Notes: generated from the letters alone by a model not told the origin. A stretch of 64,000 nucleotides of DNA from Yaniella flava (GCF_039529295.1 NZ_BAAAMN010000020.1:20198-84197); one strand, 5' to 3'. Numbered from the stretch's first letter, positions 50,387 through 60,057 are shown. Translations and numbers: made by a program.

Positions 50387-51247
50387 TTGTCTCAGCAAAC
50401 AACTCGTCCTGCCAGTAGCCGTTCACGTCGTCCACAGATGGTGATGGAGGTTGTGGCAACCGAGGATCTCTCACCGACATTTAAGCGCATTACATTTGGT
50501 GGGAAAGATTTTGACCTTTTCCAGGATTCCGAAGCAGTCGATAAATACGTCAAACTGCTGTTGCCTCGGGATCCTGCATCCGGGCTGACTCCGCCATTTG
50601 ATATGGATGAACTGCGTAAGACCCTTCCCAAGGATGAACTGCCGTTACGTCGGACCTACACCGTGCACTCGGTTGATTACAATGCCAAGACCCTGAAAAT
50701 GGATTTCGTGATTCATGGTGCCGATGGTCTTGCTGGCCCGTGGGCAGAGAACGCCAAAGTCGGCGACTTGTTGCAATTCTCCGGCCCGGGTGGCAAATTT
50801 CAACCGGAGCCTGAAGCGGACTGGTATTTGCTCGCCGGTGATGAGGCCGCAATCCCGGCCATCGGGGCAGCGTTAGACGCCATGCCTACGAAGGCTGTCG
50901 GTCACGCATTGATCGAGGTTGCCACCGAAGCAGATGAATGGAACTTGACTGCACCTGAGGGCATCGAGATTACGTGGTTGCACCGCGGCGGGGAATTTAC
51001 CCCGGACACCACGGTGATTGAGCAGGCCGTCAAAGACCTGCCGTGGCGCGAAGGTCGCGTGCAGGCTTTTATTCACGGGGAACGTGAAACTATGAAGTCA
51101 TTGCGTGTCTATCTCAATGATGAGCGTGGGGTGGATCGCGCGGATCTGTCATTATCTGCTTACTGGGCGTATGGGCGCGAAGAGGACGCTTTCCAGGCGG
51201 AGAAGAAACTGCCTATCGGTCAGATCTACCCGGAGGCTGCTCTGTAG
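50387..51247 (+). CDS. siderophore-interacting protein (FAD-dependent ferric reductase)
   Basis: 286 residues from TTG 50387 with GGAGGA (50375-50380) upstream. FAD-binding domain (about 20-140, with the LRRTYTVHS motif that contacts FAD) followed by the SIP C-terminal NAD(P)H domain (about 145-280, AGDEAAIPAIGAAL and LSAYWAYGREED). These enzymes release iron from imported siderophores by reduction in the cytoplasm. The iron box upstream supports iron-repressed expression. No siderophore transporter is adjacent, but an assembly gap follows 15 nt later. Confidence 0.92.
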   Translation: MSQQTTRPASSRSRRPQMVMEVVATEDLSPTFKRITFGGKDFDLFQDSEAVDKYVKLLLPRDPASGLTPPFDMDELRKTLPKDELPLRRTYTVHSVDYNAKTLKMDFVIHGADGLAGPWAENAKVGDLLQFSGPGGKFQPEPEADWYLLAGDEAAIPAIGAALDAMPTKAVGHALIEVATEADEWNLTAPEGIEITWLHRGGEFTPDTTVIEQAVKDLPWREGRVQAFIHGERETMKSLRVYLNDERGVDRADLSLSAYWAYGREEDAFQAEKKLPIGQIYPEAAL

Positions 51248-51262
51248 CCACTCGAACCGTCT

Positions 51263-51291
51263 NNNNNNNNNNNNNNNNNNNNNNNNNNNNN
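51263..51291. other. assembly gap (29 N)
   Basis: Unresolved bases between the siderophore-interacting gene and an MFS gene. The true distance and any genes between are unknown, so the neighbourhood of the two sides should not be over-read. Confidence 0.99.
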
Positions 51292-51334
51292 CCAAGAATG
51301 ACGGTGGCCTTCGTGTTCGCGGAATACTGAGATA

Positions 51335-52822
51335 TTATCTCGTGGCCGCAGCGGACTGTTCAGAAACTTGAGCGGGCTGCTTATTGTCTTCTTCCCTGGC
51401 GAGGGAATCGCTCAGCGACTTCCGACCGGCGTTCCAGTCTTCCCACGCTCCGCTGGCTTCGAAACCGTAGTCGATGCGGATGTCTTTGGTTTCCTTCAGT
51501 ACAGACGCGCCAACGAGTCCCAGCGCAGCCATGACCAGCAGGTAGATGACGACGGACCACGTGGTGCCGAAGGACGTCATCAACAGTTCTGCGATGGTTG
51601 GTGCAAACGCGCCACCGACAATCGCGCCGAGTGCATATGAGATCGACACACCCGAGTAGCGAACCGACGCGGGGAAAAGCTCGGCGTACCACACAGCCTG
51701 TGGGCCATACGTCATCCCGAGGCCGATGGCTAGCAGCGACGTTCCGATGAGGACCCCGGCCACACCGAAGTTCTTGATGAGTTCAAACAATGGAATGATC
51801 CCTGCGGCTTGAACGAACCAGCCGATGATCATCACGCCGCGGCGGCTGAACTTATCAGACAGCCAACCAGATGCCAGGGTCGAAACCAGCCACACCGCGG
51901 CTGCTACCAAGACGGCCAATTGAACGCCGACCGGGTCATAGCCCAGGCCACCGTCATCGAGTGGTCGTGCGGCAACGCCCTGGATGTATCCGCCGGTGAT
52001 CATGTACCCCGCGGCGCCGTTTCCGGCTACGAGCAGGATGCCGAAGAACATAATGAAGCCAAATTTCGGCAAGAGTTTCGGAGGTTTGACCTGCGTGACG
52101 CCAGCTGGTTTTCCAGCTTTGACAGCGGCGATTTCGTTGAAGACGGGGGACTCGTCAACGGCTGAACGGACGAAGAGCCCGACGACGACCAACACGATCG
52201 AAAGCATGAACGGTACACGCCAGCCCCATTCATAGAAGGCCTCACCGGGTGCAATCCAGTTCATGAGTGCCAAGACCGCCGAAGCCAGCAACATGCCAAC
52301 CGGTACACCGATCTGTGGGAAAGCGCCAAAGAATCCACGTTTGCCAACGGGGGCGTATTCAACCGACATCAATACGGCGCCGCCCCACTCGCCGCCTGCC
52401 GAGAAGCCCTGCAGGATGCGTAAGAAGAGCAACAGGAATGGCGCCCACAGACCGATCTGGTCATAAGTGGGGAGGAAACCCATGGTGGTGGTCGCGATGC
52501 CCATCATGATCAGTGTGATCACGAGCAATGGTTTGCGTCCAAAGCGGTCACCGAGGCGTCCGGCTACAGCAGCGCCGAGCGGACGGAAGAGGAAAGACAG
52601 GCCAATCGTGACCAGCGAGAAGATGCGCTGGTATTCCTCGCCTGCGGGAGCAAAGAAAAGTTGTGCAAACACAATGTTTGCGGCAAGTGCGTAGATGAAA
52701 AAGTCGTACCACTCGATGACGGTACCCACGAGGGTGCCGGCCAAGACACGGCGACGTTCTCCGGGTGTGATCTGCTTCGCTGCGGCGGAGCTGCCGGCGT
52801 TATTTGTGACCTGTGGACGCAT
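51335..52822 (-). CDS. MFS transporter, metabolite:H+ symporter (MHS) family
   Basis: 495 residues, 12 helices. MHS hallmarks: GTVIEWYDFFIYALAANIVF at helix 1, RPLGAAVAGRLGDRFGRKP after helix 2 and LLLFLRILQGFSAGGEWGGA in helix 4. Relatives carry shikimate, proline/betaine, citrate or ketoglutarate. ATG 52822 behind AAAGGTG. Substrate unknown. Confidence 0.9.
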   Translation of the reverse strand: MRPQVTNNAGSSAAAKQITPGERRRVLAGTLVGTVIEWYDFFIYALAANIVFAQLFFAPAGEEYQRIFSLVTIGLSFLFRPLGAAVAGRLGDRFGRKPLLVITLIMMGIATTTMGFLPTYDQIGLWAPFLLLFLRILQGFSAGGEWGGAVLMSVEYAPVGKRGFFGAFPQIGVPVGMLLASAVLALMNWIAPGEAFYEWGWRVPFMLSIVLVVVGLFVRSAVDESPVFNEIAAVKAGKPAGVTQVKPPKLLPKFGFIMFFGILLVAGNGAAGYMITGGYIQGVAARPLDDGGLGYDPVGVQLAVLVAAAVWLVSTLASGWLSDKFSRRGVMIIGWFVQAAGIIPLFELIKNFGVAGVLIGTSLLAIGLGMTYGPQAVWYAELFPASVRYSGVSISYALGAIVGGAFAPTIAELLMTSFGTTWSVVIYLLVMAALGLVGASVLKETKDIRIDYGFEASGAWEDWNAGRKSLSDSLAREEDNKQPAQVSEQSAAATR

Positions 52823-53156
52823 AGATGTGGTTCACCTTTCATTGCAACGTATCTACTTTCGCCCTCTTTACGACCTGGCCCAAATCTTGCAATACCGGGT
52901 AAAAACATCCGAATCCGTGAACCGGGGCACGGCTACTCACGGAGTGGTCACAAAAAATTGACGCACGATATTGCTCATTCAACGGAAAGTGTTGGAATAA
53001 TTTGCCCAATGCATTACAGGATTACTGCAAATTCGTCACAAAAATTCACCGCGTCTCAAACCTTGCGGTTATACAGATGTGTAATCCGTTGGTCGTTCAC
53101 AGCCTAAACGTGAGTTTTCTAATCACCTGTTGTGACGTCGAACGCAGGGCTGCGTA
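52823..53156. other. AT-rich intergenic region
   Basis: About 330 nt, visibly lower in GC than the neighbours. It must include the promoter of the MFS gene and the end of the DUF488 gene. I see no gene, hairpin or known site in it. Confidence 0.4.
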
Positions 53157-53693
53157 TCACTCAGGATAGACCACTGTGCCATCGCTTTTTACTGTGGCGC
53201 CGGCGCTCAGCGTTGCCGGTTTGAGCTGGCCGGGCCCCATGATGTGGTGTACATCGTGCTCGGTTGCCAGGAGGTGGTCGGCAATGATGCGTCGATGGCA
53301 GCGCCACCAAACCGCTTCGGCACACATGATCGCCGTCGACCGCTGCCTCCCGATATCGCGCAACTCATTGAATGCAGCAGCAAAGTCGTCCGACAGTGCA
53401 TGATCTGCGTAATTGTGGAAGCTCCGATTCTCCCACCATGCGTTGACCTCAAATGCGATGTCTTTGCTGACGGGTCGTCGTCCGGCGAGGCCTTCAAGCC
53501 GTGTGAATCCGATGTCATGCTCGGCGAGCGCGTCGGCAAGAGAATCCGCGTTGAAATGCGGGTAGCGATTAGACCCGGGGAGCCTGCGGACGTCAACCAG
53601 GTGGGTCACCGCGTTTTCTTCGAGCATGGTGACAAACTCTGACAGGTCTCGATTGGAGTGCCCGATGGTGAAGAACGTAGCGTTATGCGACAC
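53157..53693 (-). CDS. DUF488 family protein
   Basis: 178 residues from GTG 53693. DUF488 (PF04343) motifs: FTIGHSNRDLSEFVTMLEEN, VDVRRLPGSNRYPHFN and CAEAVWWRCHRRIIADHL, the last resembling a Cys/His metal or catalytic site. Function not established. Overlaps the Rieske gene upstream by 11 nt, hence cotranscribed. Confidence 0.88.
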   Translation of the reverse strand: MSHNATFFTIGHSNRDLSEFVTMLEENAVTHLVDVRRLPGSNRYPHFNADSLADALAEHDIGFTRLEGLAGRRPVSKDIAFEVNAWWENRSFHNYADHALSDDFAAAFNELRDIGRQRSTAIMCAEAVWWRCHRRIIADHLLATEHDVHHIMGPGQLKPATLSAGATVKSDGTVVYPE

Positions 53694-54534
53694 TTTTGAT
53701 GGCGATCCGTCCGTCTGCTTCGCGAACCCTCCACGATGGTGCTGGATAGGCCGTGGGGCCTCGCTCCGGTTGGCCGTCGGTGAGACGGAATTTACTCTGG
53801 TGCAGCGGACACACGACGCAGTCGTTTTCGATATGTCCTTCGTCTAACGACCCGCCGGCGTGCGGACACGTTGCTGACAGTGCGCGGAGTTGTCCACGGT
53901 GGCGCGTCAGGACGACGGGCGTATCGTTTGCCGTGACGCGCGTTAGTTGCCCCTCGGCCACATCGTCTTCGGTTGCCACCTCAACCCACTGAGTGGCCTT
54001 TTGCTCACCAGCGGTTTGGTTGACGCCAACTCCCATATCGAGGGACAAATGGCCGCCCAAATACGCAGCCCCCATCGTGGAGGTGAGACCGGCTAAAGAC
54101 AGTGTTGCTCCGAGTCTATTGTGCCCGGATCGGCGAGCTATCCACGAGCCCAGTTGTAGACAAGTGCCGGCGGCATTGCCGAGGGCGTGGACCAATCCGA
54201 CGCGTCGGCTCTCGCCAATCGTCTCGGACCAGTCGGAAGCACCTGAAGCGGCTGCGGGAAGCGACGTTAGAATGCCGACACCGACTAAGTGTTGTGCGGC
54301 ACGATGCATTTGACCACGGCCGGTAATATCTAGAAGGCTGGCCATCGACCAGGCACCCATTGGCAGGTCTGTGGCAAGCGGGTGCAATTGGTGTCCGACC
54401 CAGGTTCCAGACAGAGCGTTTTTGATAACATCCGGGTCGGTGGCTTTCGAAACCCATCCGGTGAGCTTCTTGGACACGGGATCGAGATTTTTCATCTGCT
54501 CGATATTTTCTACGGCACTTGATAATCCAAACAT
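53683..54534 (-). CDS. Rieske [2Fe-2S] protein with N-terminal DUF2231
   Basis: 283 residues. Residues about 40-165 are a membrane-embedded DUF2231 domain (GHQLHPLATDLPMGAWSMAS). The C-terminal third is a Rieske domain with both ligand pairs, CPHAGG and CPLHQSKF, as in ferredoxin-type Rieske proteins. This pairing suggests a membrane-bound electron carrier; partner unknown. ATG 54534 with AGAGGAAC upstream. Confidence 0.88.
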   Translation of the reverse strand: MFGLSSAVENIEQMKNLDPVSKKLTGWVSKATDPDVIKNALSGTWVGHQLHPLATDLPMGAWSMASLLDITGRGQMHRAAQHLVGVGILTSLPAAASGASDWSETIGESRRVGLVHALGNAAGTCLQLGSWIARRSGHNRLGATLSLAGLTSTMGAAYLGGHLSLDMGVGVNQTAGEQKATQWVEVATEDDVAEGQLTRVTANDTPVVLTRHRGQLRALSATCPHAGGSLDEGHIENDCVVCPLHQSKFRLTDGQPERGPTAYPAPSWRVREADGRIAIKSVA

Positions 54535-54715
54535 GCGCTGTTCCTCTTTCGTCTCGCAAATTCCAGTTCAGCTGCTGTCGGTCAATAGGTTGTATCGGCC
54601 TTGTAAAATCAGCCTAACGGCCGCTCCACGATTTATATATGACTCAGGATCGACACTGCCGGTACGGTAAGAAAGCATCGGGTGCCTTGAGCGGTTGAGA
54701 GTGGATAGGAGGAGC

Positions 54716-55003
54716 ATGGACGAAGAGCTGCATGAACGAATCCGTGCGGTCATCGCAAGCGTGCCAGCTGGCAGCGTGGCGAGCTACGGTGACATTGCCG
54801 AACTAGCCGGGGCTTCAACGCCGCGCATTATTGGCTGGGTGCTCAAAGAAGATGGCGCTGATCTGCCCTGGCATAGAATCGTGCGGACCGATGGCTCCGT
54901 GGCGAAACCACAACAGCTCGCATATCTCCGGGATGAGGGCCTCGACATACCGGGCAAGACCATAGATATGCGCCGCTATCGATGGGATCCTGAGGAGCAT
55001 TAG
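54716..55003 (+). CDS. alkyltransferase-like protein (ATL)
   Basis: 95 residues from ATG 54716 (MDEELHER), with GGATAGGAGG upstream. It is the DNA-binding domain of O6-alkylguanine-DNA alkyltransferase (PF01035): VPAGSVASYGDIAELAG and RIIGWVLK. The active-site PCHR is replaced by PWHR, so it cannot accept alkyl groups and should instead bind O6-alkylguanine and hand it to nucleotide excision repair. Ends in a 4-nt overlap with the AraC gene on the other strand. Confidence 0.9.
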   Translation: MDEELHERIRAVIASVPAGSVASYGDIAELAGASTPRIIGWVLKEDGADLPWHRIVRTDGSVAKPQQLAYLRDEGLDIPGKTIDMRRYRWDPEEH

Positions 55004-55932
55004 TCCCCGAAAATCGTGTGGCGATATCCAGACGGCGTCTCGCCGTAGGTTTGTTTGAATAATTTTGAAACATGCGAGGCATCCGTCAGGCCGTACCGAG
55101 AGCTGATGGTCTGCACGGTCTCATTGTGCAGCGTCGGATCGGCCAGATCATCGCGTATCCGGCGGATTCTTTCGGCACGGATATACGAACTGACCGTGTG
55201 GTCTTCTTCAGCAAATTTGTTGTGTAATTGTCGCAAGGAGATATAAAAATACTCGGCAATCATTTGTGGCCCGAGCTCTGGGTCATGGAGATGATCGTCG
55301 ATGAACGCCACGGCTTGGTAGAAGAGCGGATTGTGTTCGTGCGGAGCACGTTGTGGTCTCGAGGCTTCGTGTAAAACGGTTACCAGCATTTCCAAGGCTG
55401 AACGTACCAGCCGGAGTGCATGCGGGCCTTCTAGGATGTGTAGGTTGGCGGCTAATTGTTCAAAGAGGGGCACAGCCACTCGTCCGAGACCGGTCTTCGC
55501 ATTGACCGGAATGGCTGTCACCTGGGCGATTTGATGCTGTACCAGGTGCAGCATCCCCTGAGGGAATTGAATAATCAGGCTGCGCTGTCGTTGCGTGTAC
55601 TCGAGCGTATACGGGCGGTGGGCGACGTAGAGCGCCAGGTCGCCGGATTGTAGCGTGCACTGCCGACCGTCTTGGGACAGCTGCGTGGTCCCTGAAAATT
55701 GTAGCGATAACTTGCAGAGATTTTGCTCGGTGGCTGAAGTGCGTACATCGCGTTGTGTCACAGTGTGCGGATCCGTGTCCATGTCGAACAGCTGAATCTC
55801 ATCGAGTGACACATGATGCTGACCCGCCCGGAACGCGTCGCGAAGTGGTGTGCTGAGCTCAATGTTCGGAAAGTTCTGATGCACCAGCTGCGTCCACGAC
55901 CAGAAGTCCAGATCTCGTGCTTCCATGTTCAT
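55000..55932 (-). CDS. AraC-family transcriptional regulator
   Basis: 310 residues. N-terminal AraC-like sensing domain (about 10-190; LQSGDLALYVAHRPYTLEY) and a C-terminal double helix-turn-helix (about 205-305) ending SSRYGLTDASHVSKLFKQTY then GETPSGYR. It resembles the AraC_binding_2 type that often controls aldehyde or alcohol degradation. It is followed upstream on the same strand by an aldehyde dehydrogenase gene, with an alcohol dehydrogenase beyond, which are its likely targets. Confidence 0.9.
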   Translation of the reverse strand: MNMEARDLDFWSWTQLVHQNFPNIELSTPLRDAFRAGQHHVSLDEIQLFDMDTDPHTVTQRDVRTSATEQNLCKLSLQFSGTTQLSQDGRQCTLQSGDLALYVAHRPYTLEYTQRQRSLIIQFPQGMLHLVQHQIAQVTAIPVNAKTGLGRVAVPLFEQLAANLHILEGPHALRLVRSALEMLVTVLHEASRPQRAPHEHNPLFYQAVAFIDDHLHDPELGPQMIAEYFYISLRQLHNKFAEEDHTVSSYIRAERIRRIRDDLADPTLHNETVQTISSRYGLTDASHVSKLFKQTYGETPSGYRHTIFGD

Positions 55933-55938
55933 AGCTCA

Positions 55939-55944
55939 ATACTA
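55939..55944 (-). promoter_or_regulatory. -10 box of the AraC gene, probable leaderless
   Basis: TAGTAT on the minus strand, 6 nt before ATG 55932; no ribosome site between. Confidence 0.4.
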
Positions 55945-56008
55945 AGGACTGGTTTCTGCAGGAAGAGAAGAAACTCTCGGACAGCGTGTTCGCGCCGCAA
56001 TACAACGC

Positions 56009-56039
56009 TGCCCCGACCATTCAAAGCATGATCGGGGCA
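56009..56039 (-). terminator. terminator of the aldehyde dehydrogenase gene
   Basis: TGCCCCGA (56009-56016) pairs with TCGGGGCA (56032-56039). It lies 25 nt after the stop on the minus strand and keeps transcription from reaching the AraC gene, which has its own -10 box. Confidence 0.6.
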
Positions 56040-56063
56040 ACCGTAGCGCACTGAGATGTCGCC

Positions 56064-57479
56064 TTATCGTGCGGTCACCTTCGGGAGTGCGACTTGCTTG
56101 AGTCCTTCAACGCCAAATTCCAGCCCCATACCGGATTTCTTCACGCCGCCGAATGGGATGCGTGGATCGACCGCGCCGTGCTTATTGATCCAGGTGGTGC
56201 CAGCGATCAGGCGGTTGGCAACCTCACGAGCCTTGGCCTCGTCTGCCGACCAGACCGATGAACCCAAACCGACCTCGAGCTCATTGGCCCACTCGATGGC
56301 CTGATCGATGGTGTCGTATTTGATGATCGGCAGGGCCGGACCGAACTGTTCGATCTGTACCAGCGGGTTGTCCTGGGCAATATCCGAGACGATGGTGGCC
56401 GGGTAGAAATAGCCCGGCTGATCAGCTACAGGATCGCCACCGGCCGCAATGGTGGCACCGGCCTTGCGTGCATCCTCGACCAGATCGGCCACGATGGACT
56501 GCTGGGCCTCGTTCTGTAGCGGCCCAAGCACGTTGTCCTCGGACATGCCTTGACCCATCGGTGCGGTCTTGGCCACATTGGCCAGGGCAGTCACGACCTC
56601 ATCATAGATCGACGCTGGCACATATAGACGTTTCAGTGCAGCACAGGTCTGACCAGTGTTGATAAAAGCGCCCCAGAAGATTTCTTCGGCCATCTGCTCA
56701 ACATTAATGTCGTCCAGCACGATGCCGGCGTCGTTGCCGCCGAGTTCAAGGGTCACCCGCTTCATGTCGGATGCCGCACTGCGCATGATGGCCTGTCCGG
56801 TCTTGGTGGAACCGGTGAACATGATCTTGTCGATGTCTGGGTGTTCCGAGACGGCCTGACCGATTTCACCGGCACCCGGCACAACCTGCAGAACATCATC
56901 GGGCAGGACTTGGTTGAGTACTTGCACGAGTGCCTGGACTGACAGCGGGGTATTTTCCGATGGCTTCATGATGACGGTATTGCCCATGCGCAGGGAAGGT
57001 GCCAGTTGCCAGATCGAAATCATCATCGGCCAGTTCCACGGACCAATGGCACCCACCACGCCGATTGGCACATAAGACAGGACTGCCTTACCCGATTCAT
57101 CATCGACGAGGACTTCGTCTTCGATCTCGAAGTCAGCATTGGCACGAAGCCATGCTTCACACGCGCCAGCTTCGAAGCGCGCGTTTGGGCCGTTGAGTGG
57201 TTTGCCCACTTCGCGTGCCAAGAGTTCGGCCAGGGCTTCTGCCGACGCGTTGACCGCATCTGCTGCTTTGTGGAGGTAACCCGAACGCTCAGCATGGGTC
57301 AGCGCGCCCCATGATTGCTGGGCTGTTTTCGCGCGGGCCACTGCGGCATCAACATCTTCGGGCGTCGAGATCGTAGTGTTGCCGACGAATTCGCCGGTGG
57401 CTGGGTCATGCACCGGGCTGCCGTCGTCAACGGTGATGGCGGCGAGCAAGTTTTCATAGGTTGTGAGATCTGTGGACAT
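56064..57479 (-). CDS. NAD(P)-dependent aldehyde dehydrogenase
   Basis: 471 residues from ATG 57479 (MSTDLTTYENL) behind GGAGGG. The catalytic Cys is in NTGQTCAALKRLY, the general-base Glu in TLELGGNDAGI, and the cofactor loop in IMFTGSTKTGQAI. Typical of broad-range aldehyde or succinate-semialdehyde-like dehydrogenases. It is divergent from an alcohol dehydrogenase gene across 219 nt, suggesting an alcohol-to-aldehyde-to-acid pathway under the AraC regulator. Confidence 0.9.
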   Translation of the reverse strand: MSTDLTTYENLLAAITVDDGSPVHDPATGEFVGNTTISTPEDVDAAVARAKTAQQSWGALTHAERSGYLHKAADAVNASAEALAELLAREVGKPLNGPNARFEAGACEAWLRANADFEIEDEVLVDDESGKAVLSYVPIGVVGAIGPWNWPMMISIWQLAPSLRMGNTVIMKPSENTPLSVQALVQVLNQVLPDDVLQVVPGAGEIGQAVSEHPDIDKIMFTGSTKTGQAIMRSAASDMKRVTLELGGNDAGIVLDDINVEQMAEEIFWGAFINTGQTCAALKRLYVPASIYDEVVTALANVAKTAPMGQGMSEDNVLGPLQNEAQQSIVADLVEDARKAGATIAAGGDPVADQPGYFYPATIVSDIAQDNPLVQIEQFGPALPIIKYDTIDQAIEWANELEVGLGSSVWSADEAKAREVANRLIAGTTWINKHGAVDPRIPFGGVKKSGMGLEFGVEGLKQVALPKVTAR

Positions 57480-57698
57480 GCATCCCTCCGGGTTTGGTTG
57501 AAGAACTCTTAGAAGAGTTCTGTGTCTTGAGTCTAGGTTGTCAAAAGTGATGTGCGTCAACTAGGTATTTGGTGCACGCTTCTTGGCCTGGCGCGCACGG
57601 TTGGGGTCCGTGATGGCTCGACCTTTGGTGTGACGCGTGGCCTTCTATAGAGTGGTACAGAGTGCACAACACGGTGTTCATAGTGGAGGTATCGCAGA

Positions 57699-58796
57699 AT
57701 GAAAGCAATGGTTGTTCGTGAACTCGGCGGTGGCTGGGTTGAAGAAGAGCTGCAGATTGCCGATCCCATCGGTCAAGAAGTATTGGTTGAGCTGAAAGCC
57801 TCGGGCCTGTGCGGTTCAGACCACATGGAGATGAGCAACGAAGTCCAATACCCACCTCCGGCAGTGCTGGGCCACGAAATTGCGGGCGTGGTTTCCGCAG
57901 TTGGGCCTAACGTCACCGAATTTGCGGTGGGCGACCATGTGGCTGCTTGCCTCGTACAGTACTGCGGCAAATGTGAACAATGTTTGGACGGGGAACCAGG
58001 GCTGTGCCGTTCGCCCCAGCTGACCCTTCGTCCCGAAGGTGAAGCACCACGTTTGACGGATGCCAACGGTGACGCCGTAACCCAGGGGATGGCGCTGGGT
58101 GGTTTTGCGCAGCAGTCACTCGTGCACGAGAACATGTTGGTCAAACTACCAAACGATATGCCTTTCGCACAGGCCGCCGTGCTGGGCTGCGGTGTCATTA
58201 CCGGGACGGGTGCGGTGCTGAATGCCGCCAAGGTCAAGCCAGGTGAAGACGTCGTCATCATTGGTGCCGGCGGTGTCGGCCTGAACGTCGTATCCGGTGC
58301 CGTACTGGCCAGTGCGGGCAAAATCATCTCGGTCGACCTCAATGCTGAATCCCTTGAGGCTGCCAAGAGTTTCGGTGCAACTCACACTGTGAACTCTTCG
58401 GAAACTGATCCCGTCGAAGCCATCAAAGAACTGACCGGAGGCTACGGTGTGCGTACCGTATTCGACGTCGTCGGGATTGGCGTGACGGCCCGCCAGGGTT
58501 ATGACATGTTGGATGCCGGTGGCACCCTGTACCAAATCGGTATGGGCTCCGGTACCGATACGTTGGACACCGTCCCGATGCAAAATGCGTTCAACCGCAA
58601 GGCCGTCCAGGGGGTCTTTATGGGGTCGGGCGTGCCGAAACGCGATATGGCCATGCTGGTTGAGCAGTATCAGGCCGGTCGGTTGAACCTGGACGATATT
58701 GTCTCCGGCGAGCTCAAGCTGACAGACGTCAACAAAGGCTACGAGATGATTCGTGATCCAAAAGTGAACCGTCTGGTCATTACTGACTTTTCGTAG
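57699..58796 (+). CDS. zinc-dependent alcohol dehydrogenase (class III-like)
   Basis: 365 residues. Catalytic zinc ligands in GLCGSDHMEM and GHEIAGVVSAVG; the structural zinc Cys cluster CGKCEQCLDGEPGLC is complete. NAD-binding VVIIGAGGVGLNVVSG. The length and cluster match the Rxyl_3153-type or mycothiol/glutathione-independent class III-like ADHs. ATG follows GGAGG with ATAGT just before it. Converges with the MFS gene (17-nt overlap). Confidence 0.92.
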   Translation: MKAMVVRELGGGWVEEELQIADPIGQEVLVELKASGLCGSDHMEMSNEVQYPPPAVLGHEIAGVVSAVGPNVTEFAVGDHVAACLVQYCGKCEQCLDGEPGLCRSPQLTLRPEGEAPRLTDANGDAVTQGMALGGFAQQSLVHENMLVKLPNDMPFAQAAVLGCGVITGTGAVLNAAKVKPGEDVVIIGAGGVGLNVVSGAVLASAGKIISVDLNAESLEAAKSFGATHTVNSSETDPVEAIKELTGGYGVRTVFDVVGIGVTARQGYDMLDAGGTLYQIGMGSGTDTLDTVPMQNAFNRKAVQGVFMGSGVPKRDMAMLVEQYQAGRLNLDDIVSGELKLTDVNKGYEMIRDPKVNRLVITDFS

Positions 58797-60057
58797 AGTC
58801 GTGTTTCGTCACCGGACCCGGCCCAGCGGGTAGGGTCCGGGCGAAAATCCCGGCGCCAACCACGGCCATGGCGGCAATCGCCCAAATACCAGCCGCCAAG
58901 GTCGACAGCGCGGTGACCGCGGAAATCAGCAGAGGACCGCTGAGCATCCCTGCATCTGACAGCAGACGCCACAGGGCGAGAAACTTGGGACGGCCCACCG
59001 CGGGTGAATAGTCGGCGCCCAACGTCATCACAATCCCGGCGCCAAAGCCATTGCCAAGCCCGATGAGAAACGCTGCCACCATGAGCCATACGCTCGAGTC
59101 GGTCAGTGGCACCACGGCACACCCTAGTGCCAACCCGGAAAGGCACGCGACCGCGACGACGCGACGGCCCTTGCGATCCATGATGGCGCCGGCCGGATAG
59201 AACATCAGCATATCGATCGCCCCGGATACCCCATAGATTAACGAGGCTTGTGCCGGGCTGAGACCAATGTGTTCGGCCCACAGCGGGATGACCGCGGTGC
59301 GTGAGGCGCGTAGAGCCGTCAAACACAGCACACCCAGCCCGGTGGATAGCAGGACCCGCCAATGTTCCTTCGCCAATGACGTCATGGTCGGATTGGTGAC
59401 GATTTCTAGCGGGCTCGTGGTGGTGGGTGGGCTGGCTGCTTGCGCGGCAGCCGGATCGTCGAGTTCTTCAATCCACAGCGTGACGATCACCGCGATGCCC
59501 ATACAGACGGCCCCCACCGCGAAAGCGCCCTGAATACCCATAAACGACTGCACGGCTGCGCCCAAAAACGGCCCGACGAAGTGCCCCACCCGCTGCATCC
59601 CGCCGAGCATCGACATGGCGCGTGCACGGTGCGATAGTGGCACCGCCACGGCGAGGTAGGACTGCCGGGCCAAGTTGAAGCCTGCAGCGGCCATGCCGAT
59701 CATCAAGATGCCGGTCATGTACCCGACGAAATCTGCGGGAGACGGGACCGGGAACCATTCGGCAACCATCGCCCAAGCCAGGGTGACACCCATGGTGCCC
59801 ACCGAGGCCGAGACGATCATGGTGGTGCGCTCGCCGGCTCGGGATGCTAACTGGGCGGCCGGAGCATTGGCGATGAGCGAGCCGATGCCGATCAACGTTA
59901 CCGTACTGGCTGCGAGTGCCAGGGACGCGCCGAACCGGGTCGATGCCGCCGCGATAGCAGGCATGATTGCCCCGAGCCCGATCGCATAGATCAGTGAGGG
60001 GGCATAAATTTGGAACGCATTTGCCAATGGCCCTGCGTTACCGGACCGGTCAGTCAT
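58780..60057 (-). CDS. MFS transporter
   Basis: 425 residues, 12 helices in two halves joined by a polar loop at about 195-220. QLASRAGERTTMIV and the second-half MDRKGRRVVAVACL carry the MFS loop motif. Resembles drug-efflux type MFS proteins (DHA1-like), substrate unknown. ATG 60057 with AAGGTG upstream. Confidence 0.87.
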   Translation of the reverse strand: MTDRSGNAGPLANAFQIYAPSLIYAIGLGAIMPAIAAASTRFGASLALAASTVTLIGIGSLIANAPAAQLASRAGERTTMIVSASVGTMGVTLAWAMVAEWFPVPSPADFVGYMTGILMIGMAAAGFNLARQSYLAVAVPLSHRARAMSMLGGMQRVGHFVGPFLGAAVQSFMGIQGAFAVGAVCMGIAVIVTLWIEELDDPAAAQAASPPTTTSPLEIVTNPTMTSLAKEHWRVLLSTGLGVLCLTALRASRTAVIPLWAEHIGLSPAQASLIYGVSGAIDMLMFYPAGAIMDRKGRRVVAVACLSGLALGCAVVPLTDSSVWLMVAAFLIGLGNGFGAGIVMTLGADYSPAVGRPKFLALWRLLSDAGMLSGPLLISAVTALSTLAAGIWAIAAMAVVGAGIFARTLPAGPGPVTKHDSTKSQ

